This document shows positions 1-8,329 of a DNA stretch of 64,000 nt, piece after piece. The notes under the pieces are model-generated. The model searched no databases. It was not told the DNA's origin and saw nothing but the letters and a program-made list of their open reading frames with translations. A program made the translations under genes and the position numbers. How positions within the stretch are numbered: position 1 is the stretch's first letter; each line of letters begins with the position of its first letter. The DNA comes from Thermogemmata fonticola (lineage in GTDB: Bacteria; Planctomycetota; Planctomycetia; Gemmatales; Gemmataceae): assembly GCF_013694095.1 (NCBI RefSeq), contig NZ_JACEFB010000001.1, forward strand, positions 806,001 through 870,000, in the 5' to 3' direction.

Positions 1-1
1 A

Positions 2-742
2 CTGACAGACCCTCAAGCTCGCGAGATCCACACCGCCATCTCCCAGCTCCGCCGCGCGAAGGACGAAGACGAACTGGAAATGATCCGGCGTTGCCTGCGC
101 GCCACGGAAGCAGGGCATGCCTGGGCACGCCAGCATCTCCAAGCGGGTATGACAGAATTGGAGGTTTACAGCGGCGTCACTCAAGCGGTGTATCAGTTTT
201 TAGGCCATTGGGCTGTGGTGTACGGTGATTTTGTGGCTGCCAAGGGGAAGAAACGGGGCGGCCCGCCGACTAACTACCGCCTGCAACGGGGAGATACTTT
301 CATTCTGGATTACTCCGTCGTCCTCGGCGGTTATCGCAGCGATTGCACGAACACTCTCTGTGTCGGTTCAGTACCACCACGACAGCAAGAGCTTTACGAG
401 GCTTGTCTCGAAGCGATCCGTGCCGGCGAATCTGCCCTTCGCCCTGGTGCCACAGGCCAACACGTGTATCATGCCGTCCGCGATGCCTTCCGCCGCCGGG
501 GTTTAGAGGCATTCTTTACAACGCATGCCGGCCATGGCTTAGGACTTATGCATCCGGAGCCGCCCTTCTTCGTTCCTCACTCCACGGAGGTGCTACAAGT
601 CGGCGACGTCGTTACCCTTGAACCCGGACTATACTGCGACGACTGTGGAATGCGTTTTGAACATGTATATCGCATCACGGAAACGGGTTGCGAGCGCCTT
701 AGCGAGCACACTTTAGCCCTGGCCTGCACCTCCTCACAGTGA
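2..742 (+). CDS. M24 family Xaa-Pro peptidase (5' end outside window)
   Basis: This is a metallopeptidase of the M24 (aminopeptidase P / prolidase) family, which cleaves the bond next to proline in peptides, normally in the cytoplasm. The reading frame is open from base 2, and the residues before the first ATG at 80 (LRRAKDEDELEMIRR) match the family's usual linker into the catalytic domain, so the gene begins upstream and the ATG at 80 is internal. The five metal ligands are visible in order: Asp in ILDYSVVLGGYRSD, the second Asp in the same segment (SDCTNT), His in HAGHGLGLMHPEP, Glu in TLEPGLY and Glu in RFEHVYRI. The N-terminal creatinase-like domain is missing only because of the window edge. 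The next gene is convergent and lies 29 bp away. The exact substrate cannot be told from this part. Confidence 0.9.
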   Translation: MTDPQAREIHTAISQLRRAKDEDELEMIRRCLRATEAGHAWARQHLQAGMTELEVYSGVTQAVYQFLGHWAVVYGDFVAAKGKKRGGPPTNYRLQRGDTFILDYSVVLGGYRSDCTNTLCVGSVPPRQQELYEACLEAIRAGESALRPGATGQHVYHAVRDAFRRRGLEAFFTTHAGHGLGLMHPEPPFFVPHSTEVLQVGDVVTLEPGLYCDDCGMRFEHVYRITETGCERLSEHTLALACTSSQ

Positions 743-771
743 TGGCCCCAGAGAAAAGGTGGAAGAGGTTT

Positions 772-3700
772 TCAGGTGCGTGACGGCTGGAGGGGGTAGC
801 TTGTCAACGCCTGCTGCCAATTGGCCCGAGACCACAAGCGGTTCCAAGGTACCAATCCAACGATGAGCACGGCGCCGTGCAAAGCCCAGGTGATCGTGCA
901 GCCCAGGGCCAATTTGTTGTTGAATCCATAAGCATGCAGGCCCACGCCGAGTTGATTGGTGCCGAACCAACTCCAAGTGGTGATGATGTTTCCGATCACC
1001 GCCAGCAGGGCCATCCCGCGCTCTTTGACTAGCCCCGCCCAGCGGGCATGGAGAATAAGCGCATTCCAGATGACAATCATCACCGCGCCGTTCTCTTTGG
1101 GATCCCAGCCCCAGAATCGCCCCCAGGACTGATCCGCCCAGATGCCGCCGAGAACTGTACCGGTGAAGCTCAGGAGCGTCGCAAAGCACACAACTGCATA
1201 GATCATCTGGCCGAGCATACGCCCGACTTCCATCGACCGGCGTGCAGAGCCTTCTCCCCAACTTACAGACACATCCAGCACTTTTTCGCGGGGTAAGATC
1301 GAAAGCAACACGTAAACCAGCCCGATTGTTCCAGCAACATAGGTGGCAGCATAACCCAAGGTGATGGTCGTCACGTGGGTGGCCAGCCAGAAATTGGTAT
1401 CCAACACCGCCTGCATCATCTCCAGGGTGTCTCCGCTGGTAGCCAGTTGATGCGCAATCAGAGTGGTCAGGAATCCCAACACAGCCCCGACCATGTTGGC
1501 AACGCTGATCGGATAGATGCGTTCCAAAAGCAAGCACAATCCCAGAACGGCCCAACCGATAAACACCGCGGAGGAATAAAGATTGGTGACGAAGACCAGG
1601 GGGCGATCCATCAGGTACATGCGTGACAGCAGGGTGAAGCTATGTACGGCAAACACTACCACCAACCACCACCAGACACACCGGCGGAGGAAGTCGCCCT
1701 TGTCGGGATTGAGGGGCACCAACACCCAAGCGGACAAGCACGCCATAGCCGCCAAAAGGTACATAATCATGCAGTGGTAGAAGAGTGCCGTGTCGTTGAG
1801 GAAAGCCTCGAAAGCCACGCGGCGCCGCTGAGCTGGGGTCAGATGCGACTGCACTAGTTCGTTATATCGGCTCACTGCAACCCGCCATTCTTCCGGCTTG
1901 CCGAACCGATAAGCGCGCAACACCTCCTCCCATGCAGCTAAAGCCGGGTAGCGCTCCGCCGCCTTCCGCCGCGCTTGCAGGGCTAGCTCATCGAGAAACT
2001 GATTCCACTTCTCCTGATCCTGGGCGGAAACAATTTGCAGGACAGAGCGGCGATATTCCTCCAGACTCCGGAAAGGGAGCGAACTGCCATGCTTGGCGTT
2101 CAATTCTTCTAAAGCGATCCGATCGGCTAGCTCCGCAGGTGTTGCCCACTCGGCCTCGCCGTGGATGGGGATCAGCAGAGGTGCCCGGCCGTGGGCAATT
2201 GCCAGGAACCCTTTCTGAATTTGGTGATCCAGTTCGAGCACCTTAGTCTCAAACAGGTCTCGATCTTTGGGGGCACGTTCCCGCGCGCGGGCTACGGCTT
2301 CCATGAACTGTTGTAACTGCTCGCGGTTGCCGAGCATCTCGCGCAGGGAGTAGCGGAGACCCTCGCGGGCGGGCAGTCGCAACAGGTCTCGCACTTGGTC
2401 ATTCTCAATGCGGAACACGGGGACATTGGCCGCCGGTGAGGTCAATCCCGGCTCGTGGGCCGCCACCTCAAAGAACCAATGAATTGCTGGCTTCTTCTTG
2501 CCGTCCGTGTCGGTGAACTCCTCAGCATGGGTGATCAGGCGCAGATGCACGCGGGCAAAAGTGTCCAACGGCTTCAGTCGCCCGCCATCCACGACCGGCA
2601 ACCGCCCAGCATCTCGCAACTCCAAGGCCGACGTTGAACGCTGGGGAAAGATAGAGCTGGCGAGATAGAGCAGCGCCATCCCGGCTCCCACGACTGCCGC
2701 CGAGGAGATGGCCCTGGAATGAATCCCATACACCGCTGGTGCTGCCACCGCTTTCGGCAACCGCCCTTTGGGGGAGCGGAAGTCCCCCCTCTTCGTAGGA
2801 CTTTCTGACGAGGCCACGGGACTATCCAACCCCGGCCTTGAGGTCTTCAGACTGACTCTGGAATCCGAGCGAGAAAAGGCCCGATTCAAGAACTGGAAAA
2901 GATAAAGGCCAAAGTGGAAGATCATGCCCACGGCCACGAGAACGCAGGAGATATATGGCAGCAGCCAACCGGGATTGCGCACCACTTGGAGGATCGTACC
3001 TCGCTCGTCCGGCGTATAACCGGATTGGTAGAATGCTTCGCCCCGGTAACGGAGCGGTTCATTCATACGGATCACCACCTCGCGCTGCTGGTTGTGTTCG
3101 GGATCATGGAGCAGTAGCCGGCTGGAATAATTTTTTGGAATATCGGTTCCCAAATACCGGTCAAAGCGGAACTCCAAGAGTGTAAGAGTGAAGGGCTTGT
3201 AATAGCGGGCATGGCGGAGGATCAGGCCATAGGGAATCCCATCTATCGGGATGATTTGCGCTTGGCGCTGCCAGAGAGTGACCAAACACACACCAAGCTC
3301 TTCTTCACTTCCTTTCTTTAGTAGTCGCACGTAGGCGGCGGGAAAATCGATGCTTTGTGAGTTATCGACTCCCGCCACTTCGGGCCGTGGAACCACCACA
3401 TGATCTTGGCCAAAACCTATGGTCGCCGGATTGGCCACCCCGCTTTCCGGCCCTTTCCACGGCAGCAAATCACTATTCGGCATGTAGCGCAAGACCATCA
3501 GGTCCACGGGTAGATCGGGATGGGAAATCTTCGTTCCCTGGCGAGCCGCTTGGCGGAGTAGGCGGGCAGGTACGACTGTGACTTGATCCGTGCCGTCGTC
3601 GAGCGGACGCAAGAAAGCCAATTCGTAGTTGCGGCTGTCAAAGGCGTAATTGGCTGTCTCGCCCGGTTGGGACAGCACCATCTGCTGTTCGATCTGGAAT

Positions 3701-4158
3701 TCGCGGGTGATCGCCTCCCCGACAAAAAGCAGGAGCAGGCCAAAGTGAAGGATGAGGATCCCCAGGCGCTTCCAAGTCCAGCGGAAGCGGACCAGGTGGG
3801 CAGCCAGCAAGTTGAGGAAGAGCAAGCCACCCAGAAGTTTACCGGCAGGATACGGAAAGCGGAACCAGGAAGGAGCTTGGACCTTAGGGTCCAAACCCAG
3901 AAACACCTTGCCGAACTCGATCAGGTGCTGTCCATCGACGATAACAATCCAGGACCAGAAATACTGATCCACTACTGTCCAGATGCCTGCTGACTTCTGC
4001 GCCAATGTGCCGAAAAATACCAGTCCCAGAGAAAAGACAAAGAGGACCACTGTCAGTTGGAGGGAAGCCAACGGACGCAGACAGCGACGCCACAAAGGCA
4101 CAGTGTAGGGAGGCCGAATGCTCTCAGGTTCCATATATTCCGCCGCGGGAGCACTCAT
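772..4158 (-). CDS. ccsBA: Fused cytochrome c synthase CcsBA (ResB-CcsA, System II)
   Basis: Integral membrane protein that exports haem and attaches it to apocytochromes c on the outer face of the cytoplasmic membrane (System II). Residues about 33-425 are a ResB/CcsB domain with membrane segments near 34-52, 107-125, 132-150 and 400-420 and a large periplasmic part. Residues about 795-1125 are CcsA, with the tryptophan-rich haem-binding WWD segment at 1007-1023 (core FWGWDPKENG) and flanking histidines in ATHVTT (928) and GLHAYGF (1075) that match the family's haem ligands. A segment of about 280 residues between them (510-790) begins with LPVVDGGRLKPLDT, known from other fused CcsBA proteins. 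I chose the ATG at 4158, which has AGGAG six bases upstream, over an in-frame TTG at 4194. Planctomycetes carry many c-type cytochromes, including the PSD1 protein in this window. Confidence 0.93.
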   Translation of the reverse strand: MSAPAAEYMEPESIRPPYTVPLWRRCLRPLASLQLTVVLFVFSLGLVFFGTLAQKSAGIWTVVDQYFWSWIVIVDGQHLIEFGKVFLGLDPKVQAPSWFRFPYPAGKLLGGLLFLNLLAAHLVRFRWTWKRLGILILHFGLLLLFVGEAITREFQIEQQMVLSQPGETANYAFDSRNYELAFLRPLDDGTDQVTVVPARLLRQAARQGTKISHPDLPVDLMVLRYMPNSDLLPWKGPESGVANPATIGFGQDHVVVPRPEVAGVDNSQSIDFPAAYVRLLKKGSEEELGVCLVTLWQRQAQIIPIDGIPYGLILRHARYYKPFTLTLLEFRFDRYLGTDIPKNYSSRLLLHDPEHNQQREVVIRMNEPLRYRGEAFYQSGYTPDERGTILQVVRNPGWLLPYISCVLVAVGMIFHFGLYLFQFLNRAFSRSDSRVSLKTSRPGLDSPVASSESPTKRGDFRSPKGRLPKAVAAPAVYGIHSRAISSAAVVGAGMALLYLASSIFPQRSTSALELRDAGRLPVVDGGRLKPLDTFARVHLRLITHAEEFTDTDGKKKPAIHWFFEVAAHEPGLTSPAANVPVFRIENDQVRDLLRLPAREGLRYSLREMLGNREQLQQFMEAVARARERAPKDRDLFETKVLELDHQIQKGFLAIAHGRAPLLIPIHGEAEWATPAELADRIALEELNAKHGSSLPFRSLEEYRRSVLQIVSAQDQEKWNQFLDELALQARRKAAERYPALAAWEEVLRAYRFGKPEEWRVAVSRYNELVQSHLTPAQRRRVAFEAFLNDTALFYHCMIMYLLAAMACLSAWVLVPLNPDKGDFLRRCVWWWLVVVFAVHSFTLLSRMYLMDRPLVFVTNLYSSAVFIGWAVLGLCLLLERIYPISVANMVGAVLGFLTTLIAHQLATSGDTLEMMQAVLDTNFWLATHVTTITLGYAATYVAGTIGLVYVLLSILPREKVLDVSVSWGEGSARRSMEVGRMLGQMIYAVVCFATLLSFTGTVLGGIWADQSWGRFWGWDPKENGAVMIVIWNALILHARWAGLVKERGMALLAVIGNIITTWSWFGTNQLGVGLHAYGFNNKLALGCTITWALHGAVLIVGLVPWNRLWSRANWQQALTSYPLQPSRT

Positions 4159-4164
4159 GATCGA

Positions 4165-4169
4165 CTCCT
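4165..4169 (-). promoter_or_regulatory. Ribosome binding site fixing the ccsBA start
   Basis: On the minus strand AGGAG lies six bases before the ATG at 4158. The only earlier in-frame start is a TTG at 4194, so this site decides the start. Confidence 0.7.
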
Positions 4170-4261
4170 GAACCTCAAATCCGGTTCCTGACAATATCGG
4201 CTTGAACAGCTCTGGCCACCCGCGCGATTGCCAAGCCCATCATGACTATCAAGGCGAAAAG

Positions 4262-4915
4262 TTATTGGGCGAAGGGTGGCATGCGGTTTTTCCCACCGGG
4301 TCCAGAAAAATCGACCCGGTAGGCTTTCACATCGCCCAACTTAACCTCGGTCACTACGCTTGAGAGATCCGCCTCTTTCACCGGAGGCAAGCCGACCTCT
4401 CCCCGCCAGCGATTGACATTGTCTAGAAGCGAGCCACCGAAGGGCTGGGACAGATACAACTCCGGTTGTTTGCCCTCTCCCGGCGGCAGAAAGGTCACAA
4501 GGCGCATCGCTCGCGGAGGAGCTGCTTTCCAACCAGACGGTGGCGTGTAAGTCAGGCTGGCCGAGTCTGGTGACACTCGTATCGATTGTACAAACGCATC
4601 AAAGGCCCCCACGTGAGGCTCGATTTGCTCCACCGGACCGCTGAACTTCACAAACCAACTCTCTCCTGGGGATTTGGGAATTATCAACCCCAGTAAGCGC
4701 ATCCCTTTCCCCTGGATGCCTCCTCCCGGAGCAGCTACCTTGTCGCTTTCCTTCTCTCTAGGAGCATTGTAAGTGCGGATTTCATCCGTGGGGCCACAGC
4801 TATTCAGCCCGAACATCAAGAGGGTGACTAGAACCACGGCGGCTTGGGGGTACACCCTCAGGATTTGCAGAGGAAACTCATTAGGAAGGTTGCGGAATTG
4901 CGGTCGAAAAGACAT
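4262..4915 (-). CDS. Lipoprotein of unknown function
   Basis: Predicted 217-residue lipoprotein. The N-terminus carries a hydrophobic stretch (AAVVLVTLLMFGL) followed by the lipobox LNSCGP, so the mature protein should begin at that cysteine and be lipid-anchored. The body contains short hydrophobic beta-like segments (MRLLGLII, WFVKFSGP, AYRVDFSGPGG) and no catalytic motif that I recognise. The start chosen is the ATG at 4915, with GGAAA about seven bases upstream; a GTG at 4933 is also in frame. It lies 103 bp upstream of ccsBA on the same strand, so the two may be co-transcribed, and a role linked to cytochrome maturation is possible but only inferred from position. Confidence 0.7.
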   Translation of the reverse strand: MSFRPQFRNLPNEFPLQILRVYPQAAVVLVTLLMFGLNSCGPTDEIRTYNAPREKESDKVAAPGGGIQGKGMRLLGLIIPKSPGESWFVKFSGPVEQIEPHVGAFDAFVQSIRVSPDSASLTYTPPSGWKAAPPRAMRLVTFLPPGEGKQPELYLSQPFGGSLLDNVNRWRGEVGLPPVKEADLSSVVTEVKLGDVKAYRVDFSGPGGKNRMPPFAQ

Positions 4916-5098
4916 AAGAGATTTCCAGCACACGCTTGGAGAAAAGTCGCTTACGGCAGGCTAATGACATTGTACCAGGGGGTCTGCCGTTCGTCAAGGG
5001 AGCCGAAGCGCCAGCCCGTCATGGAAGGCGAAGTTCTCCGGGCCAGAATCGGCTCGGCCAAAGCCGCAACAGCCTCGGTTTGCCCGCCGCAGCAGCGA

Positions 5099-6226
5099 TC
5101 AATTCACTTTCTGCAAAAGGGTGATCCGACCCGTGGACACCCATTCCACGACGAAGATGTTGCCTTGGTGATCAAACGTGGCATCGTGGGGATGGATGAA
5201 CTTACCGGCCGGCCATTCATGGGGCTGAGTGCGGATCGGCTTCATTCCTTTGCCCAAGCTCGCGACCACTTTCTCGCGCCAGGGTTTATCTTCGCCCAAG
5301 TGGACGATCGGCCGGTTGTTCCGATCCAGCAGAGTGAGCCGAGCATGCAAATCAGCGATGAGGAGGACATCTCCCCGTGTTTTCGCATGGGCTGGGAAGA
5401 GCACTAACTCCCGCGGCTTGGAGGCCTCCAAAGCCTTGCCCTGAAGGTCAAACCACTGCAGGCGGGCATTTGCGCGATCGCATACGACAAGCACAGGATG
5501 CTGCGGCTGGCGCATGTCCAACCAATGGCCATGAGGCGTACGCAATTGCCCGATCTTCTCCCCGCTTCCCCCATAAACCCGGAGCAATCGCCCATCCTTA
5601 TCAAAATCGAGCAGGTAGTTGCTACCGTACCCATCTCCTACCGTAAATCCTCCGTCTGGCCGCCAAGAGAGGTTGGTTGGGTGGAACGGTTTCTTGGGGT
5701 CCTCATATTCGGCACAGGGAGGCCGCTTGAGGGTCCAAACGATCTCCCCCTTTAGGGTACACTTCACCACTTTCAATTCCGGAGTCCAGGTGTTGCACAG
5801 ATAGATAAACTCTTCGCGTCCCTCTTTGCGGATTTCGATGCCATGTCCGCCTCCATGCCAGGCTCTGCCGAAAGAACGCACAAACTTGCCGCTCCCGTCG
5901 AAGACCAGCACGGTGTCCATCTGTTTACCAATCCCTTGATGGGTGATGTACACCAAGCCCTCGCCGTCGATCGCCACGTTGTGCGTGGTTTGCCAGGTGT
6001 AATCCCCAGGTAGTTGGCCCCAATTGTGAATGCAGCGGTAGGTGTGCTCCCCACTGCCAATGACAGGTTGCAGGTCGATCCCCCGGCGGCTCATTCCCAA
6101 CAGGATCGGGCCGGAGCAAAATACCAACCCGGTCCCAACCGTTGCTTGGGTCAGAAATTGACGACGGTGTATACTACTTGGGCCTGCCTCATGACACTTC
6201 TGGCCGCCGCTACGCTCTGTCATCAT
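5099..6226 (-). CDS. Tat-exported NHL/six-bladed beta-propeller protein
   Basis: Predicted exported protein of 375 residues. The N-terminus has a twin-arginine motif (HRRQFLTQA) followed by a hydrophobic stretch (GTGLVFCSGPILLG), so it should leave the cytoplasm folded via Tat. The rest is made of repeats typical of NHL-type propellers: NVAIDGEGLVYITHQG, LSWRPDGGFTVGDG, LLDFDKDGRLLRVYG and DATFDHQGNIFVVEW. Such proteins in planctomycetes are often named peptidase or NHL-repeat proteins, but I see no enzyme motif. The start is the ATG at 6226, with GGAG seven bases upstream; a GTG at 6274 lacks this. Neighbours on the same strand are a lipoprotein and a Tat-exported oxidoreductase, so the group looks like a set of envelope functions. 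Confidence 0.82.
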   Translation of the reverse strand: MMTERSGGQKCHEAGPSSIHRRQFLTQATVGTGLVFCSGPILLGMSRRGIDLQPVIGSGEHTYRCIHNWGQLPGDYTWQTTHNVAIDGEGLVYITHQGIGKQMDTVLVFDGSGKFVRSFGRAWHGGGHGIEIRKEGREEFIYLCNTWTPELKVVKCTLKGEIVWTLKRPPCAEYEDPKKPFHPTNLSWRPDGGFTVGDGYGSNYLLDFDKDGRLLRVYGGSGEKIGQLRTPHGHWLDMRQPQHPVLVVCDRANARLQWFDLQGKALEASKPRELVLFPAHAKTRGDVLLIADLHARLTLLDRNNRPIVHLGEDKPWREKVVASLGKGMKPIRTQPHEWPAGKFIHPHDATFDHQGNIFVVEWVSTGRITLLQKVN

Positions 6227-6438
6227 GGCAAACTCCAAAAAAGTCGTTCCCTCTTTCAACACACTTCTTGACACACTCCATAGGAGATATCCGATACGCT
6301 CTCAGCATAAGAAATCCTGCCTGCTCGCCAAGAGAAACTCTGGGAAGCAGACAGGGCGAAGGAATTACGAATAGCTTTCGTTTTGGACTTCGTGGTAAGG
6401 GCAAGCCTGCGTGGACAGGGCCGGTTCAGATCCTGGGT

Positions 6439-7875
6439 TCAAATCTTGTCGGGAACGACGAACGGCGGGCGGTACTTGCGGGTCAGCAGAGCATTGGCCT
6501 CCGGATCGTTGCGGAATTGTTCGAGCTTTCCGTCGAACTCCAGTTTGCGGCCGATTCTCCAGGTGGTCCCTTCGAGTTTGACCCCGTTTTGGCTCAGGTG
6601 CTCGGCCACACGTTGCAAGGCTTCCGAGGCAAACTCATTGCCCGCGATGATCTGCCGTTTGGCATCGAACGGCTCCTCCTTGCCCAAGCGGTAGGAGATA
6701 TTGGCCAAATGGCATAGACCACTGGAAATGTGCCCCTCTTCAATCGGAGCGTGCAACTCCTCGGCTTTTCGACTGCGCACGCATTCGATGAAGTTCTGGA
6801 AGATGCCACCACCCTTGCGGCGCGTGGGGCTGGTCACCTTGGCTAATGGTTCCCCTTCTCCTCGACCCTTGGGGTAGAACTTGCCACCGGCAACCACGCC
6901 TTCTTCAAAATGCAAGACGTTACCGATGCCTTGGCCGTAGTAGGGGGGAGTCTTGAGACCCCGGACCTCGAACATCAGTAACACCGAACCGTAACCCATG
7001 ATGGCAATTTGCGTATTGGGCGTCTCTCCTTGATCGCGATAGCCCAACCGGCCTCCAAAGCTGATGACCCAATCCGGCCAAGTAGCACCCGGAATCAGCC
7101 AACGGGCGATGTCCATCTGATGCACTCCCTGGTTGCCGATGTCACCATTGCCAAAGTCCCAGAACCAATGCCAATTGTAATGGACGAGGTTGGCATGATG
7201 GGGCTGCTCCGGTGCTGGCCCTAACCACAAGTTGAAATCGACTTCCGCAGGCGGCGGCGAAGGTGCCTTGAAGCCGATACTTCCGCGAGGTTTGTAGCAC
7301 AAGCCGCGGGAAACGAGCAGCTTGCCGTATTTTCCGGATTGGACTAAAGCCTGCAGATCCAGCCAGCTCTGGCTACTGCGGCTCTGCGTTCCGTGCTGGA
7401 CAATTCGACCGTACTTCTTCGCGGCCTCCACCGCTATACGGCCCTCATGGATGTTGTGCGAGCACGGCTTTTCCACATAAACGTCCTTGCCCGCTTGGCA
7501 GGCCCATATCGTCATCAGGCTGTGCCAATGGTTCGGCGTTGCGATCGCTACCACATGCACACTTTTGTCATCCAGCACGCGCCGGATATCGGTTTCCGTT
7601 TTGGGAGCGGGCAGGTTCTTGCTGGACAGAGTGGACAGATGCTTGCGATAGGTCCGGCGATCCGGGTCCACCAGATAAGCAATCTCGACATCCGGGATGC
7701 GAGCAAACTCGGCTACGTGAGCGCCGCCCCGGCCATTCAAGCCCGCGACTGCGACGCGAATGCGTTCATTGGCTCCCAGAACTTTGCCAGACGATTTGGT
7801 CCCCGCAATCGTCACCTGAGCCGCCACAGCCAAACCAGTGCCCAGAAACACACGCCGACTCATAGTCTTGGCCAT
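6439..7875 (-). CDS. Tat-exported Gfo/Idh/MocA family oxidoreductase
   Basis: NAD(P)-dependent sugar or polyol dehydrogenase-like protein of 478 residues. The first residues hold a Tat signal (SRRVFLGTGLAVAAQ), followed by the Rossmann fold with the dinucleotide loop AGLNGRGG. The family lysine motif is present as VEKPCSHNIHEGR, and the C-terminal half has the usual Gfo/Idh/MocA alpha/beta domain (GNGDIGNQGVHQMDIARW). Planctomycetes have many exported paralogues, thought to act on sugars from complex polysaccharides; the substrate here is unknown. The start at the ATG 7875 is supported by GGAGG eight bases upstream, while the earlier in-frame TTG at 7890 lies too close to that site. It is divergent from the helicase gene at 8330. 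Confidence 0.9.
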   Translation of the reverse strand: MAKTMSRRVFLGTGLAVAAQVTIAGTKSSGKVLGANERIRVAVAGLNGRGGAHVAEFARIPDVEIAYLVDPDRRTYRKHLSTLSSKNLPAPKTETDIRRVLDDKSVHVVAIATPNHWHSLMTIWACQAGKDVYVEKPCSHNIHEGRIAVEAAKKYGRIVQHGTQSRSSQSWLDLQALVQSGKYGKLLVSRGLCYKPRGSIGFKAPSPPPAEVDFNLWLGPAPEQPHHANLVHYNWHWFWDFGNGDIGNQGVHQMDIARWLIPGATWPDWVISFGGRLGYRDQGETPNTQIAIMGYGSVLLMFEVRGLKTPPYYGQGIGNVLHFEEGVVAGGKFYPKGRGEGEPLAKVTSPTRRKGGGIFQNFIECVRSRKAEELHAPIEEGHISSGLCHLANISYRLGKEEPFDAKRQIIAGNEFASEALQRVAEHLSQNGVKLEGTTWRIGRKLEFDGKLEQFRNDPEANALLTRKYRPPFVVPDKI

Positions 7876-8329
7876 CGTTATGTCCTCCAATAGATAGTCG
7901 GATTCCGCGAGCCACAGCCGGCACTATCGTGTCCCTCATCACACCTTGAACCTTATCCTTGGTCCTGAGAGTGGGAGGCTTCATTGCCCCCCTTCTCCCG
8001 TCAAAGCTGGTTACGTACCTTTATTTTGCACGATAGCCGCTCCCGATGCACGAAAAAAATCCTGCCGCTCTGAGTTTCCGACTTCGTTTGTCGGATCTGA
8101 CCCCCTCATGTCCACCGAGTGCGTAAGAGGACGAACTCGGATTCCTTCTCTTTTCTCTTCATGGCCTTAGTCGACTTGCTGGCCGTGGGTCGATTCCAAC
8201 CCGACCCCTGGTCCAGGTTTTGCCGCAACGGAGGCTGCCTTGCCAGTTCTCATTGGAAACAAAGCAAGCCAAGCGTTACTGCGGAAGGCTCTCTTCGGGT
8301 ACAATGGCGAAAAAGCTTTGGGAAAAACC
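7876..8329. other. Intergenic region between divergent genes
   Basis: About 450 bp between the divergently read oxidoreductase and helicase genes, so both promoters must lie here. A small inverted repeat (TCCGAC/GTCGGA, seven-base loop) lies near 8078-8097. I see no convincing promoter boxes, RNA gene or further coding region. Confidence 0.5.

Noticed and set aside
6361-6445. tRNA-like T-loop sequence GGTTCAAATC near 6435
   Set aside because: The flanking bases do not pair as a T-stem or acceptor stem, and the sequence runs into the end of the oxidoreductase gene.
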